A stretch of 64,000 nt of DNA from Gemmataceae bacterium (GTDB lineage Bacteria > Planctomycetota > Planctomycetia > Gemmatales > Gemmataceae): positions 124,001 to 188,000 of the forward strand of contig LR594586.1 of assembly GCA_901538445.1 (NCBI GenBank). Reading direction: 5' to 3'. Positions 34,506 to 43,673 of the stretch are shown in pieces. Below the pieces are notes generated by a model. That model was not told the DNA's origin. It saw only the letters and a program-made list of their open reading frames with translations, and ran no database searches. Within the stretch, counting starts at the first letter, position 1. Each line of letters opens with the position of its first letter. Both the position numbers and the translations under genes were made by a program.

Positions 34506-37500
34506 CTATTTTACAAATCGAATAACGTACTCGATTACTGTAACATCCTTTTTCATTTTGAGGATAGCTTGAGCGATTTTGTTCGCCTGCCCTCCGAGGA
34601 CAGAGTTAACACGCTTTGATCCGACTCCAAATACATCTGCTGGCAATCCACCAGCCCGCATGTCAGGTTCATGAAGATGGGCTTTCCCTTTCCCGGCTTT
34701 GGTAAGAGTTCTCACGTAAGCTCGCCCGGCCTTTTCTACAGCAGGCGTATAGCTGCGAATTCGCTTTTTCAACCCAGCCAACCCCTCAGCCTTAATGATA
34801 TTGTTCATCGCCTCAACCTGGCGGCCGATCTGTCTGGTCAACTCAGCCCGATCAATTGGCGGGCTACCAGGCCTGATACGACGCACGTAGGTGAGGACAG
34901 CTTTAACAGCAACCGGTGCCTGATCTTTGGACAGGTACCTCTTGGCAAAACCAGCAAAATACTCTCTCGCACTACCAACAGCACCCGGACACCCATTTCT
35001 ATTGTGCGACCAGACCACTATCGGCCAATCGGCTTCCCCAACAAAGTAGGTATGATAGTCTGCAATTCGCAGATTATACACAACTTCCCATGCACTTGTG
35101 TCAACCACCTCGTCAACAACTACTGATTCGCCATTCTCACATAGCAACCGGCTACCTACTTGGATCTCATAGCATGCCGTCCAGCCCTTATCTTCGACAT
35201 AGAACGGATGCTCGGCCGTCGTGCGGATCACATGCCCACCGACGTGCAGGTGCCACACTAGCGACTCGCGGACGAACACCTCCTCCACCATCTTAGGGAC
35301 GACCGGGCCGGACGGGTCGTTCTCGTCCCGGCTGAGGACCATGTCCCCCGGCTTAAACTCTTCGATCGGCCGACTGCCCTCGGGCGTACGGATCGGTGTT
35401 CCGGCCGCGAAGCACGCATCAATCCCCAGCAGCTTGAAGAAAGCCGCCGCAGGGTCGTGCAATCGATTCAGAATCGGAAAGATCGGCAGCACCGTGTGGA
35501 CGCCGAAGCGGATCGCCGGAGCAACCCCTGGCAAAAGTGCAAAGGCCACATCGATCTTGTTGTAGAGCATCTCCTCGTCGGTCAGCCTGGCACCCAGGTT
35601 GTGACCGCGCAGGGAGGTACCGGTGACGAGCTCACCCCCGCTCAGGATCGAACCGGTGATGGGGTTGGTGTCGACGGCGGTGTTGACGAACGAGTTCCAC
35701 TGCGACATCCCGCTACTAATGTACCCGCGGTAGTTGGCGTTCTGTCGGTACAGATACCGTTCGACCGCGTTCAGTTTGTATTCACGAACTTCAAGCTTTC
35801 CGTCCTTCACACGAATGATGACACTTCCGCCACCCCGGGCGGCTTTCAACAACGCGCGCTGTTCGGGAGTTAGATGCTGCCCGTTCCGGCTATCGAGTTC
35901 GGCCAGCTTGCGTCTATCTGCCTCGCTAAACTCAGCTGTGGCTTTCAGACCGATGCCATGGTCCTGGGCGACCGTCTTGACACCCCACTCATTGACACCG
36001 GCCCCCCCTTTCAGCCGCACTTCGGATTCCATGGTATCTAGTTCGTTCTGAAGTGCCTGTCCGACCTCGTTGGAGTCTCCATCAATCAAGATTAGACCCT
36101 GTCCGTCGCCCGTGACGGGAGAATAGGGAAGAGCTACGTCCCCCGCAACGGCCCTCGTGTACCACCCCGCCTCAAATCCCCCCGTCGCGTCAGGGTTCGA
36201 ATAGGACGACGACGTCGGGTTACCTGTCGTACTTCCCGAATCAGTGTGCCACTCCCCGTCGATGCCGAGCCAGTTGCGGACCCAACTCGAGCCGGAGGTC
36301 CCGTTCTGGCTGCCCGACGTGTGGTTACTCTGCGAGGCCGATCGGTCGACCGTCCCGTCGGCGTTGTAGATCTCGGACCACGACGCCGTGTCGGTGAACT
36401 GGTCGGACCCGCTCGACTCGGCCCACCAGTTCGAGGTCCCGTTCTCCGTGGGTGCCACACCGCTCGAGGTTCCGTTGACGCTCATGCCGTACTGCGCCGT
36501 GCCGGTGTGGCTACCGGCCTCGGCCGCGGTTCCGGTCTGGGTCCGCGCGCCGTCGGGGCCGACGGTCGAAACGAGGTGCCGCTCGCCGCTGGTCGCGTGA
36601 ACGATACTTACCTGCCACGACACTTCCGCGGTTTCGTGCGAGGTGGTGGAGTTGCTGCCCGAGGAGCTCGAGCTCGACGTGGTCGTGAGCGACGTCCCCG
36701 CGCCGCCGCCGTTCCCCGCGACCGCCCACGCCTCGTCCGTCGTGATGGTCCCGTCGGCCGCCAGAACGATGTCCGACTCGTACGTGTAGACCCACGGGAA
36801 CGTCATCTCGAAGGCGACCGAAGTCGTAACGGTGCCGCCCCCGGAAGTAGCGGTCGTCGAGGAGTTCCACCCGACGTGGGTGAACCCGGTGACCGTGTCG
36901 GACACGCCCGACGTGCTAGTCAGCACCCACTTGCCGTCCGCCCCGATCACGCCCGTCGTGAGCGAGTGGAACTCTCCGTCGTCGTGGATCCCGACGCTCC
37001 ACGTACCGTTGCTCACCGGGCCGGACACCGAGTAGTCCGCCTCCCACGTCGCCGTGCCCACCGCGGACGAGGTGCCGCTCGTGGCCTTCCAGGTGTCGTC
37101 AGGTTCCAGCCCGTACTCGACGTCATATTGCGATGTCCAGTTTTCCACCCCCGAACCACTCGCCGACCCGGTGCCGGCCGGATTGCCGATGCCCGAGAGG
37201 TAGTCGCTGCCGTCCGCGGATCCGGTCCCGCTGTCGCTGTACGATAGAACCTCCGACACCTCGCCGCTCGCGGTCCCCGTTCCGGTGATCGGGTCGAGAC
37301 CGCCGCCGGCCTGGAGCGACCACGTCCCGACGAAGGCGTGCGTCGAGTGCCCGTCGCCACTCTCGCTGAGCGACCCGGAGCTGACCACGCCGAACCGCGG
37401 GCGGGTGTAGGTACCGGACGCGGCATACGTCTGGGAGTCGGCCCCGGTCGTGGTCGAGCGGAGGGTGCCCGTCGTTGTCCAAGTCCCATCGGTCACGTTG

Positions 37501-40500
37501 AGCGTAGACCCGGTCTCGAGTTCGTAGGTGTGGGTGTACTCGACCGCAACGGTGGCGGTGCCGGACGCGGTTCCGCCGTCAACCGGGTGAGTGAACGCGA
37601 CGGTCTCGGCGAGGTCGTGGTACTCGGACCCGGTCTGGGAGGCGGTTCCGGTCCCGCTCACATCGGTCCAGTTTCCGTCGAGCGCCAGGGTGGAGAGCTG
37701 AGAGAACTGGTAGTCGGTCGACGTCCCGCCCTGCTCGGACACGGTCCCAGTGCGAGTGAAGTACTGGTCACCCGAGGCGGCGATCCGTGCGGGCCCGTAT
37801 GTGCCCGCCTCCCCACCGGCGTGGGTGTAGCTCACCGACGCGGAGAACGTGTCGGTCGCCCAACCCGATGCCGTCGTATCGAACGTCCCAGTGGCCGGTC
37901 CCCAGGTCCCCTCCGCTCCCTGCACCGCGGTCACCTCCGCCAGCCCCGTCGCGGTGTGCTCGGCCGCGTTCGTGAAGGTGCCCGTGACGGGTTCTTCGTT
38001 CACCGTCCCCGTGTACTGCCCGGATCCCTCGAAGGCGTGAACCCGCGTCGCATCGACCCACTGAGCGACGTCCGCCTCGACCTCGCCGGTCGTGGCGTTC
38101 AGACCTGCGGCGTACTCCAGGGAGATCGTAGTCGTGTCGGTCTCGACCTCGGTCGCAGTTCCGGTCACCGTACCGAGGGCTGTGGAGTAGTTGTACGCGG
38201 CGGTGCCGTCCAGGCCGCGCACCTCGGTCGCCAGCGATGTCGCCGTCCCGGAGCTACTGACCCGGTCCCAGGTGCCGTCCGCCCCGAGCGTGTTCAGAGC
38301 GGTGACCTCGTACTCCTCGGTGCCGGACCCCGACTCGGTCGCGGTCCCGATCCGGCGGATGTAGCCGAACCCCTCGTTCTCGGCGGGGAAGCTCTCGGGC
38401 GCGTACCCGGTGGCGTCCCCCCAGTGCCCGTCGTCGTACGCCCCGGTTGCTGAGGACGTGTAGGTGGACTCGCCGGTGGCGGTCGTATTCAGCGTACCCG
38501 TTCTCGTCCACGTGCCCGCGCCCGCGTCAAGGGTCGCGGCGGTCTGGAGAACGAACGCCGCCGCCGCCGCCTCGGCCTCGGTCGTGGCCCCGGCGACGCC
38601 GCCGCCCTTGACCGGGTGCGAGAACTCCCACGTCCCGGCCAGGGCCTGCGTGTCACTGCCCGACGCGGAGGCCGTGCCCGTCCCACTCACCGCGGCCCAC
38701 TCGCCCGTCGCGTCCAGGGTCGACCGCTGTGCCACCTCGTAGTCCGACGTCGAACCGCCGCTCTCGGTGACGGTGCCGTACCGGCGGTTGAGCTGGTTCC
38801 CGACGGCCTGGAGGCTGTCCGGCCCGTACGTCGCCGCCTCCCCCCACCACCCGTAGTCGTACGCCCCGCTCCCCGCGTGCGTGGCGGTCGACGTGCCGGT
38901 CGCAGTCGTGTCCAGGGTGCCCGTGCTGGACCACGTCCCGGCCACCGCGTCCAGCGTGGACGACGTGCCCAGCGCGAACGAGACGATGGCCGCCTCGGCC
39001 TCGGTCGTGGCCCCGGCGACGCCGCCGCCCTTGACCGGGTGCGAGAACTCCCACGTCCCGGCCAGGGCCTGCGTGTCACTGCCCGACGCGGAGGCCGTGC
39101 CCGTCCCACTCACCGCGGCCCACTCGCCCGTCGCGTCCAGGGTCGACCGCTGTGCCACCTCGTAGTCCGACGTCGAACCGCCGCTCTCGGTGACGGTGCC
39201 GTACCGGCGGTTGAGCTGGTTCCCGACGGCCTGGAGGCTGTCCGGCCCGTACGTCGCCGCCTCCCCCCACCACCCGTAGTCGTACGCCCCGCTCCCCGCG
39301 TGCGTGGCGGTCGACGTGCCGGTCGCAGTCGTGTCCAGGGTGCCCGTGCTGGACCACGTCCCGGCCACCGCGTCCAGCGTGGACGACGTGCCCAGCGCGA
39401 ACGAGACGATGGCCGCCTCCGACTCGGTCGTGGCCCCGGCGACGCCGCCGCCCTTGACCGGGTGCGAGAACTCCCACGTCCCGGCCAGGGCCTGCGTGTC
39501 ACTGCCCGACGCGGAGGCCGTGCCCGTCCCACTCACCGCGGCCCACTCGCCCGTCGCGTCCAGGGTCGACCGCTGTGCCACCTCGTAGTCCGACGTCGAA
39601 CCGCCGCTCTCGGTGACGGTGCCGTACCGGCGGTTGAGCTGGTTCCCGACGGCCTGGAGGCTGTCCGGCCCGTACGTCGCCGCCTCCCCCCACCACCCGT
39701 AGTCGTACGCCCCGCTCCCCGCGTGCGTGGCGGTCGACGTGCCGGTCGCAGTCGTGTCCAGGGTGCCCGTGCTGGACCACGTCCCGGCCACCGCGTCCAG
39801 CGTGGACGACGTGCCCAGCGCGAACGAGACGATGGCCGCCTCCGACTCGGTGGTCACCCCCGAGACAGAAGTGTTACGCACCGGGTGGTTGTAGGACACG
39901 GTGCCGGCCAGGCTCTGTGTCGAACCCCCCGATGCGGTGGCGGTCCCGCTCCCGCTGACCGCGGCCCACTCGCCCGTGGCGTCCAGCGTCGAGCGCTGGG
40001 TCACCTCGTAGTCCGATGTGCTGGTTCCGGTCTCGGTGACCATCCCGACGCGGTGGTTAGTCTGGTACCCCACGGCCCGGAGGCTGTCCGGGCCGAATGT
40101 CGCCTCGTCGCTCCACCACGAGTAGTCGTACGCACCCGACCCGGTCGAGGTTGCCGTGGAAGTCCCGGTCGCGGTCGTGTCCAGCGTGCCCGCGCTGGAC
40201 CACGTCCCGGCCACCGCGTCCAGCGTGGACGCCGTGCCCAGCGCGAACGACGCCACCGCGGCCTCGGACTCGGTCGTGGCCCCGGCGACGCCGCCGCCCT
40301 TGACCGGGTGCGAGAACTCCCACGTCCCGGCCAGGGCCTGCGTGTCACTGCCCGACGCGGAGGCCGTGCCCGTCCCACTCACCGCGGCCCACTCGCCCGT
40401 CGCGTCCAGGGTCGACCGCTGTGCCACCTCGTAGTCCGACGTCGAACCGCCGCTCTCGGTGACGGTGCCGTACCGGCGGTTGAGCTGGTTCCCGACGGCC

Positions 40501-43500
40501 TGGAGGCTGTCCGGCCCGTACGTCGCCGCCTCCCCCCACCACCCGTAGTCGTACGCCCCGCTCCCCGCGTGCGTGGCGGTCGACGTGCCGGTCGCAGTCG
40601 TGTCCAGGGTGCCCGTGCTGGACCACGTCCCGGCCACCGCGTCCAGCGTGGACGACGTGCCCAGCGCGAACGAGACGATGGCCGCCTCCGACTCGGTCGT
40701 GGCCCCGGCGACGCCGCCGCCCTTGACCGGGTGCGAGAACTCCCACGTCCCGGCCAGGGCCTGCGTGTCACTGCCCGACGCGGAGGCCGTGCCCGTCCCA
40801 CTCACCGCGGCCCACTCGCCCGTCGCGTCCAGGGTCGACCGCTGGGCCACCTCGTAGTCCGACGTCGACATGCCGCTCTCGGTCACAGTGCCGTACCGAC
40901 GGTTGTTCTGGTACCCCACGGCCTGAAGGCTATCGGGGCCGAACGTGCCCGCCTCGCTCCACGCGTAGTCGTACGCCCCGCTCCCAGTGGAAGTGGCGCT
41001 CGACGAACCCGTCGCGGTCATGTCCAGTGTTCCGGCACTGGTCCACGTCCCCGCAGCGGCCAGCGTGGACGCCGAGCCCATGGCGAACGATACCACGCCG
41101 GCCTCGGCCTCGGTGGTCACCCCCGACACCGTGGTGGTCGCGCCGCCGGGCTCCCCGTTCGCGATCGGGTGCGAGTACGCGACCGTGCCCGCGAGCGCCT
41201 GGGTGTCGCTCCCCGACGCGGTCGCGGTGCCGCTCCCGCTGACCGCCGCCCACTCGCCCGTGGCGTCCAGGGTCGAGCGCTGGGTCACGACGTAGTCCGA
41301 GGTGCTGCTCCCGGTCTCGGTCACCGCCCCGGCCCGGTGGTAGTCGATCTCCCCGGCCACGGCCAGGCTGTCCGGGCCGAACGTGCCCTCCTCCGACCAC
41401 AGGTAGTCGTACGCCCCCGACCCCGCGTGCGTGGCGGTCGACGTGCCCGTCGCCGTCGTGTCGAGCGTGCCCGTGCTCGCCCACGTGCCCGCCATCGGGT
41501 CGAGAGACGACGTGGTGCCCAGCGCGAACGACACCACCGCCGCCTCGGCCTCGGTGGTCACCCCCGACACCGTCGCGGTGGCCCCCTCGGCGGTCCCGTT
41601 CAGGATCGGGTGCGAGTACGCAACCGTGCCCGCGAGCGCCTGGGTGTCGCTCCCCGACGCGGTCGCCGTGCCGCTCCCGCTCACGGCCGCCCACTCGCCG
41701 GTCGCGTCCAGCGTCGACCGCTGCGTCACCTCATAATCCGACGTCGAAGTGCCGCTCGCGGTGACGGTGCCGGCCCGGTGGTAGTCGGCCTTCCCAACCG
41801 CCGCCAGGCTGTCCGGCCCGAACGTGCCGTCCTCCGACCACAGGTAGTCGTACGCCCCCGACCCCGCGTGCGTGGCGGTCGACGTGCCCGTCGCCGTCGT
41901 GTCCAGCGTGCCCGCGCTCGTCCACGTCCCGGTGATCGGGTCGAACGTGGCCGACGTCGCGGCCGCGTACGTGTGGAACTCGGTCTCCGTACCGCTCCCG
42001 ACCCCCGCCACCGCCACGCCCGTCACTGACCCGACCGCGGCCAGCGAGGCGTACGACCCGGCGTCGGCGTACGACGCGGTCCCGAACCCACCCATCGTGC
42101 CCGTCCGCGTACCGGCGGTGGGCCCCCAGGTCCCGCCCGCCGACAGCTCCGACTCGGCGTGCGAGGCGTAGGCCGAGTCGTCCCGCCCGGACTCGACCAG
42201 GATCCCCGCGAACGCCGCGGTCCCGTCCCCGTCCGACGTGTACGTGTACGTCCCGCCCCCCGCGTACGACTGCCAGTCCGAGCCCGCCCCGTTCGCCACC
42301 CACACCCCGGCCCACGCGCCGCCCAGGCCCACCGCCCCGTCGTACCCCGCGGCGTACGTCTCGGTCCGCGACTCCTCGCCCCCGGCCGTCAGCGTGTTGG
42401 TCGCCGTCCCGGTCCGCCCGCGGCCGATCAGGTGCGTGCTCGACCCGGCCCCGGTGTAGGCCCCCTCGAACGTCCGCGTTCCCGCGTCGGTCCCGGTCAC
42501 CGCCCCGGTCACCAGGTCCGTGTGCCCGGTCACCGTCCGGGTCCAGGCCTCGTCGTCCGCCGAGGTCCAGGTGACCCACCCGGCCGCCCCGCTCGCCCCC
42601 ACGTCCGCGGTCCGCGTCACCGCCCGGTGCTGGTCCCGGTCGACGGTCAGGGTGAAGCTCGAGTGTGTCGCCGAGCCCTCGGCCTCGAACGTGTACCCGG
42701 CCGACCCCCAGCTGTGCGTCGCGGCCCCGCGGTCGGTGGCCGGGGTGGTCACCGAGTCGAACGTGTACGCGTACTCCTCGGCGTACGTCCACTCCCCGGT
42801 CGGCGACTCGGTCGACGTGATGCTGTAGGTGAACGTGTAGGTCGTCGAGACCGTGTACGACACGCCGAACGCGTCCGTGCCGCCGCCCGTGACCGTGTCG
42901 CCCCCGGACCACGACCCCGGGGCCCCGCCGTCCGCGAGCTCGAACGTGCCGTCGGCGCGGACCACGGCCCCGCTCTGGAGCTCGAACCCGTCGGTCCCGA
43001 AGTCCGTCGACGCGACCGGGTCGGCCGCCAGCCGCGGCACAACGCCGCTGCCGGCGAGGGTGCTCGTGAACCCGGACGAGGTGTCCCCGACGCTCAGGAC
43101 CGGGGCCGCGGCGAACGCCGCCGGCGCGGGGTCCCACCCGCCCCCGCCGGTGCCCCCGGCTCCGGGGGCGGCGTCCCAGAGCGGGCTGTCGGGCTGGTAC
43201 CACGGGAGGAACAGGACGTCGGCGGTGGGGTCGATCGGGTCGGGGCGAGGGGCGCCCGCGGGGGACCCGCCCCCCTCCGGCGGCCCCCGGCCCCCTCGGG
43301 GTGCTCGGAACGCCCACCACGCGGCGCGGCGAGCGAGGTCGTCCCGGCGACGGCGGGGTGAGCCCGGCGACCGGGGCGGTCGGGGGCGTGCCGCCGGCGG
43401 GCGGAGAGAGGTCCGGCGGGGGCACGATGAGGGAGCTCGGGCCGGCGCGGGGCTCGAGATTCCTCGGCGTGCAGCGCGTTCGCCGGGGCGGCGGGAGCGT

Positions 43501-43649
43501 GCGGGCCGGACTTCCGGCGCGCGGGGGAGGCGGAACATCCAGCCGGCCATGGGCGATCCCTCGGGGTGCTGCGCGTGCCACCGCGCCCCGTCCCGTCGGG
43601 GACCGCGCGGGGCGCCGCCACGTTCGCGTGCCGTCCAGCCAAGACTCAT
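34506..43649 (-). CDS. Giant polymorphic toxin: repeat region, Hint domain, Ntox15-like toxin
   Basis: 3047 residues. The first ~140 residues are Arg/Pro-rich and probably misframed: another frame holds NLEPRAGPSSLIVPPPDLS, the LEPR-type planctomycete N-terminal motif, so an indel near 43260-43330 is likely. Residues ~150-2600 are Thr/Ser/Gly-rich beta repeats, with nearly identical 141-residue units in the middle (tandem 423-bp DNA repeats). Residues ~2742-2886 are a Hint/intein-like autoprocessing domain (CFAAGTPIRTPEGSRPIEEF, TTAEHPFYVEDKGW, YHTYFVGEADWPIVVWSHN). Residues ~2887-3047 are the toxin: HEPDMRAGGLP and GVGSKRVNSVLGGQ match the Ntox15 (Tde DNase) pattern with H2993-x2-D2996. Codons become AT-rich in the last ~450 residues. 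Likely exported or cell-surface, with the Hint domain releasing the toxic tip. Confidence 0.88.
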   Translation of the reverse strand: MSLGWTARERGGAPRGPRRDGARWHAQHPEGSPMAGWMFRLPRAPEVRPARSRRPGERAARRGISSPAPARAPSSCPRRTSLRPPAARPRPPRSPGSPRRRRDDLARRAAWWAFRAPRGGRGPPEGGGSPAGAPRPDPIDPTADVLFLPWYQPDSPLWDAAPGAGGTGGGGWDPAPAAFAAAPVLSVGDTSSGFTSTLAGSGVVPRLAADPVASTDFGTDGFELQSGAVVRADGTFELADGGAPGSWSGGDTVTGGGTDAFGVSYTVSTTYTFTYSITSTESPTGEWTYAEEYAYTFDSVTTPATDRGAATHSWGSAGYTFEAEGSATHSSFTLTVDRDQHRAVTRTADVGASGAAGWVTWTSADDEAWTRTVTGHTDLVTGAVTGTDAGTRTFEGAYTGAGSSTHLIGRGRTGTATNTLTAGGEESRTETYAAGYDGAVGLGGAWAGVWVANGAGSDWQSYAGGGTYTYTSDGDGTAAFAGILVESGRDDSAYASHAESELSAGGTWGPTAGTRTGTMGGFGTASYADAGSYASLAAVGSVTGVAVAGVGSGTETEFHTYAAATSATFDPITGTWTSAGTLDTTATGTSTATHAGSGAYDYLWSEDGTFGPDSLAAVGKADYHRAGTVTASGTSTSDYEVTQRSTLDATGEWAAVSGSGTATASGSDTQALAGTVAYSHPILNGTAEGATATVSGVTTEAEAAVVSFALGTTSSLDPMAGTWASTGTLDTTATGTSTATHAGSGAYDYLWSEEGTFGPDSLAVAGEIDYHRAGAVTETGSSTSDYVVTQRSTLDATGEWAAVSGSGTATASGSDTQALAGTVAYSHPIANGEPGGATTTVSGVTTEAEAGVVSFAMGSASTLAAAGTWTSAGTLDMTATGSSSATSTGSGAYDYAWSEAGTFGPDSLQAVGYQNNRRYGTVTESGMSTSDYEVAQRSTLDATGEWAAVSGTGTASASGSDTQALAGTWEFSHPVKGGGVAGATTESEAAIVSFALGTSSTLDAVAGTWSSTGTLDTTATGTSTATHAGSGAYDYGWWGEAATYGPDSLQAVGNQLNRRYGTVTESGGSTSDYEVAQRSTLDATGEWAAVSGTGTASASGSDTQALAGTWEFSHPVKGGGVAGATTESEAAVASFALGTASTLDAVAGTWSSAGTLDTTATGTSTATSTGSGAYDYSWWSDEATFGPDSLRAVGYQTNHRVGMVTETGTSTSDYEVTQRSTLDATGEWAAVSGSGTATASGGSTQSLAGTVSYNHPVRNTSVSGVTTESEAAIVSFALGTSSTLDAVAGTWSSTGTLDTTATGTSTATHAGSGAYDYGWWGEAATYGPDSLQAVGNQLNRRYGTVTESGGSTSDYEVAQRSTLDATGEWAAVSGTGTASASGSDTQALAGTWEFSHPVKGGGVAGATTESEAAIVSFALGTSSTLDAVAGTWSSTGTLDTTATGTSTATHAGSGAYDYGWWGEAATYGPDSLQAVGNQLNRRYGTVTESGGSTSDYEVAQRSTLDATGEWAAVSGTGTASASGSDTQALAGTWEFSHPVKGGGVAGATTEAEAAIVSFALGTSSTLDAVAGTWSSTGTLDTTATGTSTATHAGSGAYDYGWWGEAATYGPDSLQAVGNQLNRRYGTVTESGGSTSDYEVAQRSTLDATGEWAAVSGTGTASASGSDTQALAGTWEFSHPVKGGGVAGATTEAEAAAAAFVLQTAATLDAGAGTWTRTGTLNTTATGESTYTSSATGAYDDGHWGDATGYAPESFPAENEGFGYIRRIGTATESGSGTEEYEVTALNTLGADGTWDRVSSSGTATSLATEVRGLDGTAAYNYSTALGTVTGTATEVETDTTTISLEYAAGLNATTGEVEADVAQWVDATRVHAFEGSGQYTGTVNEEPVTGTFTNAAEHTATGLAEVTAVQGAEGTWGPATGTFDTTASGWATDTFSASVSYTHAGGEAGTYGPARIAASGDQYFTRTGTVSEQGGTSTDYQFSQLSTLALDGNWTDVSGTGTASQTGSEYHDLAETVAFTHPVDGGTASGTATVAVEYTHTYELETGSTLNVTDGTWTTTGTLRSTTTGADSQTYAASGTYTRPRFGVVSSGSLSESGDGHSTHAFVGTWSLQAGGGLDPITGTGTASGEVSEVLSYSDSGTGSADGSDYLSGIGNPAGTGSASGSGVENWTSQYDVEYGLEPDDTWKATSGTSSAVGTATWEADYSVSGPVSNGTWSVGIHDDGEFHSLTTGVIGADGKWVLTSTSGVSDTVTGFTHVGWNSSTTATSGGGTVTTSVAFEMTFPWVYTYESDIVLAADGTITTDEAWAVAGNGGGAGTSLTTTSSSSSSGSNSTTSHETAEVSWQVSIVHATSGERHLVSTVGPDGARTQTGTAAEAGSHTGTAQYGMSVNGTSSGVAPTENGTSNWWAESSGSDQFTDTASWSEIYNADGTVDRSASQSNHTSGSQNGTSGSSWVRNWLGIDGEWHTDSGSTTGNPTSSSYSNPDATGGFEAGWYTRAVAGDVALPYSPVTGDGQGLILIDGDSNEVGQALQNELDTMESEVRLKGGAGVNEWGVKTVAQDHGIGLKATAEFSEADRRKLAELDSRNGQHLTPEQRALLKAARGGGSVIIRVKDGKLEVREYKLNAVERYLYRQNANYRGYISSGMSQWNSFVNTAVDTNPITGSILSGGELVTGTSLRGHNLGARLTDEEMLYNKIDVAFALLPGVAPAIRFGVHTVLPIFPILNRLHDPAAAFFKLLGIDACFAAGTPIRTPEGSRPIEEFKPGDMVLSRDENDPSGPVVPKMVEEVFVRESLVWHLHVGGHVIRTTAEHPFYVEDKGWTACYEIQVGSRLLCENGESVVVDEVVDTSAWEVVYNLRIADYHTYFVGEADWPIVVWSHNRNGCPGAVGSAREYFAGFAKRYLSKDQAPVAVKAVLTYVRRIRPGSPPIDRAELTRQIGRQVEAMNNIIKAEGLAGLKKRIRSYTPAVEKAGRAYVRTLTKAGKGKAHLHEPDMRAGGLPADVFGVGSKRVNSVLGGQANKIAQAILKMKKDVTVIEYVIRFVK
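38550..41945 (-). repeat. Tandem 423-bp repeats inside the toxin gene
   Basis: The segment beginning ACCGCGGCCCACTCGCC recurs at ~38690, 39113, 39536, 39959, 40382 and 40805 with an exact 423-bp period, and in diverged form at ~41240 and ~41681. The units starting 38690, 39113, 39536 and 40382 are almost identical, while the unit at 39959 and the outer ones differ more. Each encodes 141 residues (STLDAVAGTWSSTGTLDTTA ... YDYGWWGEAATYGPDSLQAV). The near-identity points to recent expansion or gene conversion. Confidence 0.9.
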
Positions 43650-43673
43650 CAGGTAGCGTCGTTCTTTCCGGTG

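Noticed and set aside
38550-41945. CRISPR-like array because of regular repeats
   Set aside because: The period is 423 bp, there are no short repeats with unique spacers, and the repeats encode protein units in frame.
38616-42029. 1137-codon plus-strand open frame opposite the toxin gene
   Set aside because: Pure Arg/Gly/Pro repeats created by the GC-rich tandem repeats of the minus-strand gene; no start signal and no protein-like composition.
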